From Pisolithus tinctorius (taxonomy: Eukaryota; Basidiomycota; Agaricomycetes; Boletales; Pisolithaceae), in the NCBI GenBank assembly GCA_024663395.1, contig JANFAH010000001.1, positions 4,216,001 to 4,280,000 of the forward strand: 64,000 bases of DNA. The letters are read 5' to 3'. Every line of letters begins with the position of its first letter. Positions within the stretch are counted from its first letter, which is position 1. The notes beneath the pieces are model-generated. The model had not been told where the DNA came from and made no database searches. It was given only the letters and a program-made list of their open reading frames with translations. Shown here piece by piece: positions 34,227 through 46,295 of this stretch. The translations under genes were made by a program, and so were the position numbers.

Positions 34227-35608
34227 ATGTACTGGCTGCCCCTCACGCTCATTTTATCGTCTGGCCAGCTTCTCGTCAATGCTGGCTATCAAACCAAAGG
34301 GCAAAACTGTTCCTCCGCTGATAACCGTCTCCAGATAGGGACGTATCAATTCTACAGTGACTGCGACTCCGAGACCTACTGCTCCTCCGCCGGTGTTTGC
34401 GAACTTAAAGGGTGCAGAAAGGATCAGTACCCGTTTGGCTATGCTCAGAATGCCACACTTCCGCCGCTCTGTCCAAGTGGTCAATTTTGCCCCGATGAGG
34501 CTGATGCGTGCCAACCCCTCCTCGGCGTTGGCAGTCCCTGTCAATTGAACCGCGATGGTGAGTGTCACTGGCATCACCTTGTTATGCTCTCTCTGTGAGA
34601 TAGTGGTAGTCTAATTCCTCCCGACGATGTATTCAGACCAATGCGAACCTCCTCCCAATGCCGCAGAACTTGCTGACACGTTACACTATGGTCGTAACGT
34701 CAATGGCGCTGTTTGTCTCAACAACGTCTGCATGTAGGTTAAGTGGTATTTTCATATGGGATTGTTCAGTTGAACGCAACCATGCATAGGTGGGCAAACG
34801 TTACGGTGGGCCAGCCATGCGAAATAGAAAACACGGCCTATATCGCATACACAGGCAACAGCGAGTACATCGACGTTGCATCAAGGTTCGTGCAATCTGA
34901 AATGTTTCGTCCAGCTGTATCGGAACCCCAAACTATTTTAGAGGAAACTGTCAAGTTGGATCGTACTGCGACTCTCAACAACTGATTTGCGTGACCATGA
35001 AGACTGTCGGCGAGACTTGTGATGGAGATAAAGAGTGGGGTTTCTTTCATGATCACAAATAATCGAATCTGACAGGCTGGGCGGGTAGATGCAGCACGTT
35101 CAATTGCCAAAGCAATGGTGTGTGTGGTCAGAGTGCTGATATGCCCAACCAATTTGGGGCCTGGGTATATGTCTTAGTCGGGGTGAGCATCTTGGGAGGT
35201 GCGCTAAGTGACCTATAAGGGCACAATACCTTCCTGATCGATTTCTGCAGGGATGTCTGGGACGCTCGTTTCGTTGTTCTTGATCCACCGGCGTCAACGT
35301 GACGCGGAGCGCGAGAAGCGCGAACAGTACTGGCGCGAACAGGTAAGGAGTCTGTGCCATGATGCTTGTTCACATTTATGATGTGGCGCGTGCGACAGAA
35401 TGCATTCCGGCAGAATATTCTTCAAATGCGCGAAACAGCGCGGACGTCCATTCTCTCGCTCCCTGGGCATGGTAGCAACAGGAGTACCATGTATTCGCGT
35501 GCTGCATCTGCTGTGTCCGATGATTCGTCCTCGCCTATTCTACAACAGCAACAATCGCCATATGGTACCAGTGGACTGCGGAACTACGTGGTCGATGATC
35601 GAGACTGA
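34227..35608 (+). CDS. Cysteine-rich single-pass membrane protein
   Basis: ATG 34227 gives a clear signal peptide ('MYWLPLTLILSSGQLLVNA'). The ectodomain has many spaced cysteines: 'GQNCSSADN', 'YSDCDSETYCSSAGVCELKGC', 'CPSGQFCPDEADACQPLLG', 'GAVCLNNVC', 'NCQVGSYCDSQQLICV', 'VGETCDGDKEC', and 'CSTFNCQSNGVCG'. This pattern resembles small disulfide-rich EGF- or dickkopf-like repeats. One membrane span follows ('AWVYVLVGVSILGGMSGTL...FLI', interrupted by an intron at about 35183-35250), then a basic stop-transfer 'HRRQRDAEREKREQYWRE' and a Ser/Gln-rich cytosolic tail ending at 35608. I know similar basidiomycete hypotheticals but no function. A surface sensor or adhesion role is a guess. Confidence 0.8.
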
Positions 35609-35806
35609 AGGTGATTAACAGTACTTACACTTACATTTATTAGACGTACGGACTCGTAGTATCATGTTTATCATGAATTTCTGCTTATACACGATCCTTA
35701 ATTGCGTCCTTTCCCACGCTACGCGACGGAGGCGTATGTTTTTTTCTCGATTACTCAGGGCTTCCGGTCATGTCAGAACCGACTTCAAGCCAGAAGGTAA
35801 TCGAGC

Positions 35807-37234
35807 ATGCCACCCGTCCGTGGTCCATCCATTCACATGAAACGACAGGTTACCGCAGCTATCGAAGCATTCTCATTAGACCCCCCGAGGCAGCCTTGCT
35901 GCACCGATAGCCCGGTTGGCAGCAAGAAGTGTCCCTCTTCGCTGCCGCCGGGTGCTCGGGTTGAGGATCTTTCGAGGGAAAAGTCGGACGGCGACCTGGA
36001 AGCTTCGCACAAGAGGTTTGTTGGCGATGTCGACCTTCCCGAATGTAAGCTGCCTACAATTGCCACCCGCTGCCGCGAAACTCACGTTCCTGTTTGCCAG
36101 GCGAAGAGCCACTCTTGAAGGAGTCAAAGCGGCGGTTCGTGCTTTACCCTATTCAATATCACGAAGTATGGTGATCGATCCCTTTCTCGTGACTTCTGCT
36201 CACACGTCGCTCAGATATGGCAAATGTACAAGAAAGCAGAAGCTTCATTTTGGACGGCAGAGGAAATGGACCTCCTCAAGGATATGCGCGACTGGAATGA
36301 CCGTCTGAATGACAACGAACGCTATTTTATCTCCCATGTACTTGCGTTTTTCGCTGCTTCAGACGGTATCGTCAATGAAAATCTCGTCGAGCGCTTCTCG
36401 AACGAGGTACAAGTCGCAGAAGCACGCTGCTTTTATGGCTTTCAGATTATGATGGAAAATATCCACTCCGAAACCTACTCTCTTCTCATTGACACATATA
36501 TCAAAGATGCCGCAGAGCGTGAATACCTGTTTGATGCTATGGAGACCATCCCCTGTGTCAAACACAAGGCTGAATGGGCACTCCGATGGATCTCAGACAA
36601 ACGGTCAACGTTTGCTGAGCGACTAGTCGCCTTTGCTGCGGTAGAGGGCATTTTCTTCTCAGGGTCATTTGCTGCCATCTTTTGGCTCAAGAAACGTGGA
36701 CTCATGCCTGGCTTGACTTTTTCCAACGAGCTCATCAGTCGCGACGAAGGCATGCACACGGACTTTGCTTGCTTGTTGTTCAGTCATCTTAGGCGTCGAC
36801 CTCATCCGGACACTATTAAGCGGATCATCACCGAGGCTGTCAAAATCGAACAAGAGTTCTTGACTGGTGAGCGCGTCTCCGTAGGTTCGAAAAGCGCACT
36901 CAGCTCTTTTGAGATGCACTGCCTGTTGGTCTGATTGGTATGAATGCGGAACTCATGTGCCAGTATATTGAGTTCGTTGCGGATCGTTTGCTTGTCTCTC
37001 TGGGTAACGAGAAGGTGTACCAAGCCACCAATCCTTTCGATTTCATGGACATGATCTCGCTGCAAGGAAAGACCAATTTTTTTGAGAGGCGGGTCTCCGA
37101 CTATACGAAAGCTAATGTTAGTCACGGCCAAAACTCAGAGACCCGGTCTTCCTGGACTTTGTGAGTACTGTGCATATTCAAGATTCACCTTGTGTTGATG
37201 GCAGTTGGATAGCACACTAGACGAGGACTTTTAG
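35807..37234 (+). CDS. RNR2: Ribonucleoside-diphosphate reductase small subunit
   Basis: R2 subunit holding the di-iron/tyrosyl radical cofactor for dNTP synthesis. ATG 35807 begins a variable, Lys/Pro/Ser-rich N-terminus of about 75 residues. Introns then lead to '[19 protein letters not shown]' and '[11 protein letters not shown]' (first Asp ligand). Iron ligands and radical Tyr follow in '[20 protein letters not shown]' (Glu, Tyr, His), '[15 protein letters not shown]' (Glu) and '[16 protein letters not shown]' (Glu, His). '[18 protein letters not shown]' is near the end. The unspliced frame stops early; a 52-nt intron at 37161-37212 (GTGAGT...GGATAG) restores 'SSWTFTLDEDF', the canonical tail that docks R2 on R1. 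So the true stop is at 37232-37234. Confidence 0.96.
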
Positions 37235-37538
37235 TAGTCCTGTTTTGATCATTTATACTGTCATTTATGCAACGTGTAATATGTTAGCATTTGCACTGTA
37301 ACTACATAGCATCACTCAATTTTTACTACACATTGGCATGGGCTATTCTTCATTAAACCCGCGCCGCAGGTGTTGACTGCGCACCGACCGGGTGCTGTCG
37401 CGCTTGAATCGTCTCCCAAGATTGTTTTCGTTTAGGAGCAATTGCGACGCGTGCGACTGGGCACTGGGGCTTCCGAAACCGATCAAATTCAGCGTAACGA
37501 ACTCCACAGCAGCGTTGTTATTACCGTCGTCGTCGGTC

Positions 37539-38639
37539 ATGTCAACCTCACTACTAGGCTCGACGGTTGTCGAGCCTTTACCCTCCCTACCACCCTCGCC
37601 AACCTCAGAAGACGGTTTCAATCGATCTCGCGTGTGGAGAGCATCGCTTGAAAGCCATTTCGGAGACCAGCAACCTTCGTCTAGCTCATGCACTGGCAAG
37701 GGGAAGGAAAAACAACTATTTCACCAGGAAGACGAAGGACAGGAGGAGGAAGATGACAACGACACCATTGAGGGAGTATATCCACCGTCCGGGGATGCAG
37801 CAGCCGAGACGCGACGAGTACAAGAGGTACTAAACATTCGTGTTTCTATGTTTTCACGCCGTCTTCATTTGCTGCGCCGCTCCGGATACACATTAATTCC
37901 TTGCCCCTAACAGACTCTGAAGAGATGGGAGGTGGCCGAACGGCAACGCCGGAAGGCTGCTCGCGAATCGGTGCAAATGACTACCGGACCATCCGTACTC
38001 GGAGATGTCACCCGCAAAGCAAGCCTCATTTTGTCTGGCCGACGCCCTTCACAACGTGCCAGTGCGCGTAATGGGCTGGGGGACCACCGCGCTTTGAAAT
38101 CTCGCGACTCCGTCGATGTTGTACCATTAGGTGACATAGACCGGTCTCCCCAGCGCGTCGTATATTCGCCGACGCCATCCATTGGTGACAGTAACAATAT
38201 TGGCACCACAACCAATCATGCCAATCCATTTATTCACCCATCGGAAAGACGCCCGTCACTGTCTCCACCAAACACGGCCGTCGTAGATTCGATACCACAG
38301 TTCCCAGCCGCGACCGGCCCTAGCGTTCACTCACAACGGTCGAATACCGTTCCTCGACCGCTGACGAGCTCACCACTTTCACTCCCCGTTCCTTCTCTCC
38401 ACGTCCCTCCCAGTATTCCAAATCAGAAACCACTATCACCAACCCCCCCTCTAGTCATCGGCCCGCCGCTGCGCGAAGAGGAACCACAGAAGAGGGTACG
38501 GTGGTGGCATGAATGGCTATGTGGCTGTGGAGAGGGGCCTGACCGGGGTGGTGATCATCAGGTACGACCAACGTCGACCTTAAGTAGTCCGTTGTTACTT
38601 ACACTTGAATAGGCTGCGCGTACAAACCCTTTCGAGTAA
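37539..38639 (+). CDS. Disordered hypothetical protein with WLCGC...RTNPFE C-terminus
   Basis: I do not know the function. ATG 37539 gives 'MSTSLLGSTVVEPLPSLPPS'. The protein is Ser/Pro-rich with an acidic run ('EDEGQEEEDDNDTIEG'), then an intron (GTACTA...AACAG) into 'TLKRWEVAERQRRKAARES', a basic helix. A long Ser/Pro linker follows. The end is a compact, Trp/Cys-rich motif 'RVRWWHEWLCGCGEGPDRGG' and, after a last intron (38561-38612), 'HQAARTNPFE' with stop at 38639. I recall a very similar C-terminal motif in other Agaricomycete hypotheticals, which implies selection on it. The open frame extends upstream of 37539 without ATG, so another 5' exon cannot be excluded. Confidence 0.7.
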
Positions 38640-38993
38640 CCCTGACAGGTGTCTTTTTCTGCCCTACATACGCACTTTCTTTGTAATAGACCCCTTTGAG
38701 CCGGTCCTGTATGTTTTTTTGGGCTCCGCTGACGTACCTTCATACATTCGTTTATTCTGAGTTAGTGGTCACCCCCAAGCATTTCGACAGCGCATGTATC
38801 GTATTGAGACAAACGTATAAATACATAAGTTGCAGTCTAGCGTCAGGGACGAACAAGGCGTAAGGATGATTACTCGACTACGAACGGAAGATCTCTGCAA
38901 ATGGATTACATATGCCATGACATAGACCCGGGTATGCATGCACCAAATAGGGATGTCGTCACCCGGGTTCTCAGAGGTAGCCATTGAGTTTTG
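38640..38993. other. Convergent intergenic region
   Basis: 354 bp between the converging stop codons of the disordered protein (plus) and antiporter copy 2 (minus). AT-rich; no gene seen. It should carry both polyadenylation regions. Confidence 0.45.
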
Positions 38994-41230
38994 TCAGCTG
39001 AACTTAGGTACGTTGTCGACCTGGAGATAAAACTCCAGTAAGGAGGCGAGGCTGAAGAACGACAAGTCATACCTTCGTACCCCCAATAGAAACGGTCATT
39101 CCACCATCTACGGGGTCCCGACAAGTAGCGGCTCGTTCTCTGCTCGTGGTAACAGGGGAGGGCCAAACACCACTATTATCAAGCACTACTAATCCGCCAT
39201 TGCTGGAGTCTTTAGTCTTTCCGCTCGCTTCTAAGTCATCAACACCGCGGTTGCTGAGCGAAGTAATGGACAGGCTTCTTGCAAACACTTTGCCCACATT
39301 GAAAAATGGTATGGAGAGACCGTCTGCAACGCATCGGGTAAGGTTACGGGTAAAATGATCCATTGAGGGTAACGTACGGACTATGATAGAACCGAGGACT
39401 ACAAATGACACGATGGGCTCGATGGTCACAGCCAACATTTGCTGCTGATTTTCTGGGGAACCAGTGGGGAGCGGGAGACGTGTGCGAGCCATGGTCGAAA
39501 CGAATACGGCACTCACACCCATCTGCGGGGTTTCAGAAGATTAATCCAAACCACGCATGAAGGGGTAAAGAGCACGAGTACCCACCGGCCCTGCATGTAA
39601 GCGTCGTAGTGCCCGGAGAGCGCCAACGAGCGGAAGGAAACTTACCAAAGTGTCCCGAAAATAGTGCTTCTTTCCAAGAGGATATTCCAGGCACGAACCT
39701 GTACAGCAGTAACAGAGGTGGGATACGGCGGAAAAGAAGGATGCCTATCATGAGGACAACCAGGCGCCACGGAATGATGCCAAGCTCTGCAGAGTTATAG
39801 GAACTGAATGGCAACCAAGCACCGATGTAAATGAAACAACAACAGTTCAGGATACAATCAATGACAGATGCAAATGTGTCGCCTTCAGTTTGTGTTTGTT
39901 CCTTGAAGTGACCATCCCACGCAACGGCGCAGCCTGGAATATCCAGCGAATTAGCCCTTCGCCAGGCTTTCACATCCAAATTACCTGCTGCGAAGGAGGC
40001 GAGAAGATCATCTGCGCCAAGACTACTCGTGATTCCAGTGGTAAGGATTGCTAGAGCAAGATATTGTGCGATGTAGGACTCTCGATCAACGAAATCTCTG
40101 CCATAGCTGAGTTTCATTAGCTTAGAAAACAGTAGCCCTGAAATTTTATCCGTGGCGAGTTATTAATTAAGTTGAGGCATGAAGAACTAACCAATGATCG
40201 ATCCCAGGAAGGAGCCAAACAAGACTTCATCTTCAGCGTAAACATTCAGCATCAGCAAAGCATCTAGAAGGAAGAAAGAGAATGATTACAAAGCCATCCA
40301 ATGACAAATCCCTTCCCTATCGCAACTCCAACTGTATCGACCAATAGATACATGGAAATGCTGAGGAACGGATACGCAAGGCCGTCATTCGCCGCAGCTT
40401 CTGCGGTTAAAATATCACGTATGGGCTCGGGGACGTGCTTTTCGGCAAATTTTCCGCCTGCAGCATAGGTTATTAGCAATGCCCTAACTGGTAAAAAGAT
40501 ACAAACGAGTGATAGCAACACAGGTAATCGGATCTGTCGGTGTAAGGCACGCAGCGATGCAGAGTGCCGAGCTCGGGTGCAGCTGGGGAAATAGAGCACA
40601 AAGTATCACTTCATGCCCGTCTATTGTTGGAAATACTATCGCAGAGGTGAAGAGTAACCCACCTGCAACGACGAACCAGCCAAATACCATGGTAGGCACG
40701 ACCATGATGAGCAAACCCTTTGCATGCTCCTTCATGTAGGCACGCGGCAATTCGATGCCAGCAGCAAACAGGCCAGAAACGAGTATTAGCCTCATCACCT
40801 CCCGGGTGATTTCATCCTGCTGACTGCCCCAGGACCTGGGATCAAACCCATTAAAACCGTAAGGGCCTATGAGTACGCCAAAAGCGGTGCCAAGAATGAC
40901 TTCATTGATGTAAAGCTTGTGACGGGTTAACCATTACAAATGTACTGCGAAAGCAATCCAATTCACCGTTTCCTTGACCAGGAGAGATATCATAGAGAAC
41001 TGGACAAATGGGGAGCAACCATGCAGAAAGCGTGTGAGGCGGCGTATAATGGAATATTGAATTGCCAGTGTTGACTATCAGAAGGTATCGATATGCAAAA
41101 TGGACATACCACCACCGCGAACCCACCCAGGCATATGTACGCCAAGCTAGGTGGGGTAAACTGTGACCGGCTCGAGTCTGCAGGAGCCAACGGAACAGCG
41201 CGGAAAACTCACTGCGACGTCCACGTCCAT
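38994..41230 (-). CDS. Plasma-membrane Na+/H+ antiporter, copy 2
   Basis: Close paralogue of the gene at 29715-31938, in the opposite orientation. ATG 41230 ('MDVDVA'), an intron, then 'FTPPSLAYICLGGFAVV', 'FSMISLLVKETLYINEVIL', 'DEITREVMRLILVSGLFAAG', 'SALCIAACLTPTDPITCVA', 'TAEAAANDGLAYPFLSISM', 'SSLGADDLLASFAAG' (acidic pair), 'CCCFIYIGAWLPFSSYNSA', 'ALFSGHFGPMGVSAVFVS' (via a 5-nt exon at 39586-39590) and 'HGLSIPFFNVGK'. The tail differs from copy 1 ('GGLVVLDNSGVWPSP', 'DGGMTVSIGGTK') and after a last intron ends 'VDNVPKFS' at 38994; without that intron the stop is at 39067. No disabling change was found. Family role is Na+/K+ efflux at the plasma membrane. Confidence 0.9.
39586..39590 (-). 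other. 5-nt micro-exon of antiporter copy 2
   Basis: On the minus strand GGCCG lies between ATGCAG and GTGGGT. CAC TTT G + GGCCG + ATG GGT restores 'HFGPMGV'. It is the counterpart of the exon at 31303-31307. Confidence 0.82.
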
Positions 41231-42356
41231 GTTACAATTTGGAATGCCGATTGGAAAAGTGTCTCCTTCTCTTGCAGTCAGCTCCGCGATCCTTCGAGAG
41301 GGACTTTAGAGCCGTGTCTTATTAGGTAGGCATGAGCCTTTTATTGCGTATCCGCTCCGCGGGCTGAGAAGGAATGGAGCCTAATGCGCCACATGATGGG
41401 AATTGTCATGGATGTCATGACGCAATTTTGGAAGCTGCAAGGTTACTCGACTGCAAAATGAAGCCTCATGTAACCTGTAATCATCTGCGCATATTTAACG
41501 TTGACACTGGAAAACGGTGGGTCGTTGGTGTAACTGATATTGCTGAGAGCCTAGCGCGTCGAACTGCAGTTTTCAAAACAATGTGGAGCTGGACGAACCT
41601 GTACACCTAACTCCGTGTGGCAAATGTATCCTAGTAAGAGAACTTAGCACGTCATAAAATTCCATCGGTCATTTGCGTGCACAGGCTCAAACCCTGGACC
41701 CTGACGTCAGCTTGCTCTCCAACCGTGCCGAAGTCTGTTGTCAATAAACTCGGAGTCCGGGCGGGTCCCTCGTTGATCTGATCGACGGAAGTGAGGAGCA
41801 TGTTGTTCGTTACCTGCCGAAACCGGTCCCGTAAAGATGCGTCCTGATTGGCATTGCAGCTCCACATATCAGCACCCTCGTTCTATGTGGCACGGGCTGG
41901 CAGCAGAGGTAGGCCCTAAAAGTGCATATTTCAAAGCCTGGCACTATTAGCGATGGAACCTGGGAGAACGGATGATAAATGCAGGTAGGAAACGTCAAGG
42001 AGGCACCCACAGTGGCAGGAAGACTAGTACATATGTACGTATAGTTTGATCGCCTGATAAGTAGTAGGAACGTTCAAGATCATTCATGTCCGCCTTTGGC
42101 CCTGCAATAGGCCGCTGTGAAAACGTGCGCCCTCAGCTATTAGGACAGAAGCAGAATTCTACGTGAAATATTGGTGGCATGTTCGCATGTCAACCATACT
42201 GGTTAAGAGTAGCACGGATGGAGGTCAGTCGCTGGGCTCCATGAGGAAGTCACATGAATATCAAACGGGTTTCGAGGTGAACGTTGAACACGAGCCCCTC
42301 TACTGCAATTATGTAAGTTACAACTAGGCCGCCTCGTCGCGCATTAGTATTATGTC
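41231..42356. other. Intergenic region, no gene recognised
   Basis: About 1.1 kb between the antiporter start and the stop of the TCP11-like gene. A 78-codon ATG frame at 41374-41610 (plus) has no motif and no splice continuation. The left part should be the antiporter promoter. Confidence 0.45.
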
Positions 42357-44358
42357 TCAATTGCTTTCGTTTCGTTTAATGCCCGATTCAATTACGTCCC
42401 CCCAGATACTTTCCAGCCACTCTAATTGTATAACCACTTCTCCAAACGTCTTTGCTATTGCGCGACTCAGCACAGGATCATCAAAACCCTTTACCGTTAC
42501 CTCAACACTACCCTCCGGCAAAGGCTGCCCATCAAAGTAATGGGGATCCAATGTCAACCTTGGCCTTTTCACATCACGTCTTCTATCCAGTCCGGACCGC
42601 AAGATTTCCGGCACCGATCCCCGACCACGAGATTCCATCCGCAGGCGTACAAGTGTCGTCACAAGAGCGACCAACAATCGATTCTGCAACAGCACGAACA
42701 CCGGATCGGTAGGCTTCAATGTGCGGTCAACGACTCCCCGTAACCGTCCCTCTTCCTCTTTTGAAAGTGTCAACCCACACTGAGTTCGTGCACGTAATAC
42801 CTCGTCCGCGAGGTTCACAAGCTTAGTGCCATTTGTACGTGACCCTTCAGAGATATCAGCTTGAAGAATCGTCCAAACACGTGTAGTAAAAGTTGTCGAG
42901 GCAGCAAGAGAAGGGCCATCAGCGGGTGGAGGCGGCCGAATAAGGGTGCGAAGTGCCGCAGTGATAACAAGGGCCTGCAGGTGATTCTGTAATTTCACCA
43001 GGGCTGGGATCGCGAAGAAGAAGATGGGGGGTAGAGCATTGTCACGATCCGAACCTGTAGACACCATCGGAGATTCAGGCCCATTAAGGTCAGCCCGAGT
43101 AATTTGCATGTCTCTTGTGGGGAGTGGGCATGAAACTGGCAAGGGGGAGGCGCCTAGCGATTGCACTAGGCAAACGATCCACTGGAACCGAGGGTCGGCG
43201 ACATCGCCACTCACAGTAAAAGACGGAGGTGAGTATTCCAACCATGACCGCCAGCCTTGCAGAACACGGTCCTTCCGCCAAATGTTAAGAATGACCCCTC
43301 TTTCCATCACCTTCGCTTGTTTAGCGACTATGGACCTCAGCTGTTGCTCAGTCATACTTCCGAGCACGAACCCAGACAAGTCATCTTTCATGACCCGCGA
43401 AAATTCGAGAATGAATTTGATAGTATCCGTGACAAGCTTGGCAAGTTCGCGTGGACGGGCTGTGCGAATCGGTGGATTGTCGAGGGCTCTTTGCACTGAT
43501 TCAATTTCAGGGTCACGAACAGGAGCACAGCGCTCTCGCAAACTGGCGAGCACTTCCCGTAAAAACGACACAGTCGACTCCAACGGCGACGAGGTAGGAG
43601 GAAGCGGGGCAGATATCGCGACTAGAACAGGATGTTTCGGTGGAAGGAGGGAAGAAAGGGCTACATGCACGTCACTATACAGTAATTTCAAGTGCGCGAG
43701 CTGAGTCGCAGGATCTGGATTGGACAAGTTTCCCACTGCCTGGAAGGACGTAAGGCTCGGCCTTGCGGGAGATCTGAGCTGAGGAGACCCATACCTCATC
43801 CCAGAAAGCTTTGTGCATCATATGTTCTACCCTGTGGCGTAGTGTCGGTTTAGAACTGCCCTCGGAAGTAACATGCGGTCGGGATATGACAGATAACAGC
43901 GACTTTCCGGGTGGGAGGACCTGTTCAGGGTCGGTTGCGAGGATACGCAGGAAGTACGTCCTGTCCAATATTTCCACTAGCTCTACGGGTAGAACCAGGG
44001 TATCGTTGGATACCAGCCGAGAGATGAAACCCTGGGGTGGGGAAATGACTGTTGCAAAGCTCTCCCCCGACTCTTCTTCGGAATCGACGGATGGTCGAAT
44101 TGACTTGGTAGTGCTGCTCGAAGCGGTGGCCAAGAAATCTCGGAGGACATTGAGAAGACCGTCGTTCTCTGCAGACTGGTCCCATAACCCACGTTCTTGC
44201 AGTTGGTCAAAGTCTCGGTGGAGAGCATCCCAGGAGATCAGACGTGCGTCCTCGGGACGACGCTGCAAGTCTTCCAACAATGATATTGTGTCGCCCAGTA
44301 AGGTATTGTTGGGAAATGCTTCAGCCTTGGCTTTGAGACGTTGGATGATGTCGTCCAT
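42357..44358 (-). CDS. TCP11/Sok1-like protein
   Basis: TCP11-domain proteins include yeast Sok1, a suppressor of PKA loss, and animal TCP11 of sperm. ATG 44358 starts 'MDDIIQRLKAKAEAFP'. A 55-nt intron (GTATGG...TTCCAG, about 43740-43794) joins 'MMHKAFWDE' to 'AVGNLSNPDPATQLAHLKLL'. The domain core is 'LPPKHPVLVAISAPLPPTSS', 'STVSFLREVLASLRERCAPV', 'LAKLVTDTIKFILEFSRVMK' and 'IVAKQAKVMERGVILNIW'. The C-terminal half holds 'FFAIPALVKLQNHLQALVI' and 'FVLLQNRLLVALVTTLVRL', ending at 42357. Only one intron is needed; the second exon is a 460-codon open frame. The family is confident, with a signalling role inferred from Sok1. Confidence 0.88.
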
Positions 44359-44526
44359 AATATTATGACCTCAAGCCAAGCCGCCTGACGACTGTCACCC
44401 ACGGTGACATCAACCCAACTAATACGGGCCACTTCCGTTCGTACACCACCGGCGCTGTCTCTTTTCTTTTTCTTTTTTTCTTCTAAAACCTCGGTGGTGT
44501 CCTGGGGTGGACTTGGTCAACGTGTG

Positions 44527-46295
44527 ATGGACTCTTCCACGCCCTCCACATCAGCCATATCGGCAGCGGCTTCTGCAACGTCCGTACCAGCTACGCAAGG
44601 GTCTTCGACGTCCAGCTATGACGCCAGTCAGCGTGCCAATCCGGTCGTCGCCTTCATCATAGGCTTTGCTATCATCATGATCGCCTCTGTTCTCAACGCT
44701 GCAGGACTTAACCTCACCAAGCTCGACCACGTGAGTGGTTCCATGTATCTAGCGGGTCTTCCTTCATGTTTCGGGCTGCTGTAGGTAAGAACGAGTTCTA
44801 TTCCGAAGGCTGCCAGAAGGAAGGATTGGTTGCGTCCGTTATGGCTGTTGGGGATGGTACTCTATGTCTTGTCTCAACTTATTGGGAGCACGCTAGCACT
44901 CGACTACATGAGAGCAGGTAAGCTGCCACTTCACTTTCCAATGTATTTTAAATCTGATGTCCTGGATACCCTGCCCTCCAGAATATGTCGCACCTTTAGG
45001 GTCTGCTTCACTCGTTTTTAATTTCTTATTTGCTAGGTTTCTGGTGGGAACCCCGGTCACCAAGACTGATATACATGTAAGTCGATCACTTCCCTGAACT
45101 CTGCTCATTGAAAACGCCCCAGGGTACCATAGTAGTAGTGTTGGGTGTGATCGGTATCGTTGCATTTGGAGCCATCAACAGCGGTTTATCGTCGGAGACA
45201 AATGTTGAACATCTCACTGCTTTGTGGAGGCGGGGTGGATGGCTCCTGTTCTTCTTATGCATGAGCGTGGCTCTTATCATGCTTCTCATATTCATATATT
45301 CTCTGGATGCTGTGCTCACCGCTCGGTCGGATGTCAACTCTGAGCCGTTGCCTGGAGCGACGTCGCTACGAATGCATGGTTCAAGCACCAAATTTCTAGC
45401 GAAGGTCAAGGATAAGTGGTATTTCTTGATGGCCTGGATTAGGGAAAGGCTCGAGGTTTGGACGGCACCACAGGATGATAAACGAATTGCATGGGTGCTT
45501 GGAATTGGGTGGGCTTGTTGCGGTGGCGGGCTTGCTGGAGGTTGCCTGGTGTTCGCCAAAGCCACGTACGCAGATTCCAAAACAGCGGTGCCTGCTTACT
45601 TGTTCACTGACTTTTTGTTAGAGTTAAGTTGTTGACAGGAAGTCTGTCACACGAAAATCCAGGCAACCAGTTCGGCCATGTAGCTCCAATATTCACCATC
45701 GTTTTGTTGGCTGTAACTGCAGTCTTGCAGATCATTTGTCTTAACCGGGGCTTAAAGGTGTACGATTCCACACTAGTAGTCCCGGTCTTCTACGGTGTTT
45801 ACACAGCTACAGGGTATGTACTTGCCATGGCAGTACGTTACCACTGACTCACGCGCGAATACATCTAGCTTCCTGGACTCGCTGATATTCAACAACGAAG
45901 TTGACGCCTATAAACCGTGGACACTTTTCCTTATCTTCACTTCAATCTTAATCCTTATTTCCGGGGTTGTGCTTCTGACGTCGAAGAAACCTGAGCGGTC
46001 CAAGCAGACTCCCGGTGGTTTACCGGTGTTCTCACGTGACGGTGCGGGCTCCACTACCAAAGTCGATGGTCGAGTCAGTGACACGACCGAAGATGGCAAT
46101 TCCGAAGAGTTGGCTCTGCGCAGCCAGACTGATGAGAGAGGGTTGGGAGAACTGTGGCAGGTGGGGGATGTGAGCGATGACGAGGATGATGGTCTTCTAC
46201 GGCAACACGCGCCGAGGGGTGTGAACGTATCCCGAGTGCATGACTTTGCGGGCGGGGAGGAGAGCTCACGGTTGATGCAAGATGAAGGACATTGA
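44527..46295 (+). CDS. NIPA-type magnesium transporter
   Basis: Members of this family are multi-pass proteins moving Mg2+ across plasma or endosomal membranes. ATG 44527 gives a Ser/Ala/Thr-rich lead, then 'VVAFIIGFAIIMIASVLNAAG'-type first span (44640-44710), 'DWLRPLWLLGMVLYVLSQ', 'EYVAPLGSASLVFNFLFARFL' (restored by an intron at about 44918-44980), 'GTIVVVLGVIGIVAFGAI', 'WLLFFLCMSVALIMLLIF', 'AWVLGIGWACCGGGLAGG', 'HVAPIFTIVLLAVTAVLQ', 'LVVPVFYGVYTATG' and 'PWTLFLIFTSILILISGVV'. The cytosolic tail is acidic and ends at 46295. The 'PLGSASLVFN' and 'VVPVFYGVYT' blocks are family signatures. It is divergent from the TCP11-like gene with only 168 bp between starts. Confidence 0.88.

Noticed and set aside
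41374..41610. 78-codon ATG frame with His/Cys at the start (GNCHGCHD)
   Set aside because: Short, no splice partner, no family; not enough for a gene call.
43024..43704. 226-codon plus-strand frame inside the TCP11-like gene
   Set aside because: It is antisense to a 460-codon confident exon and has no motif.
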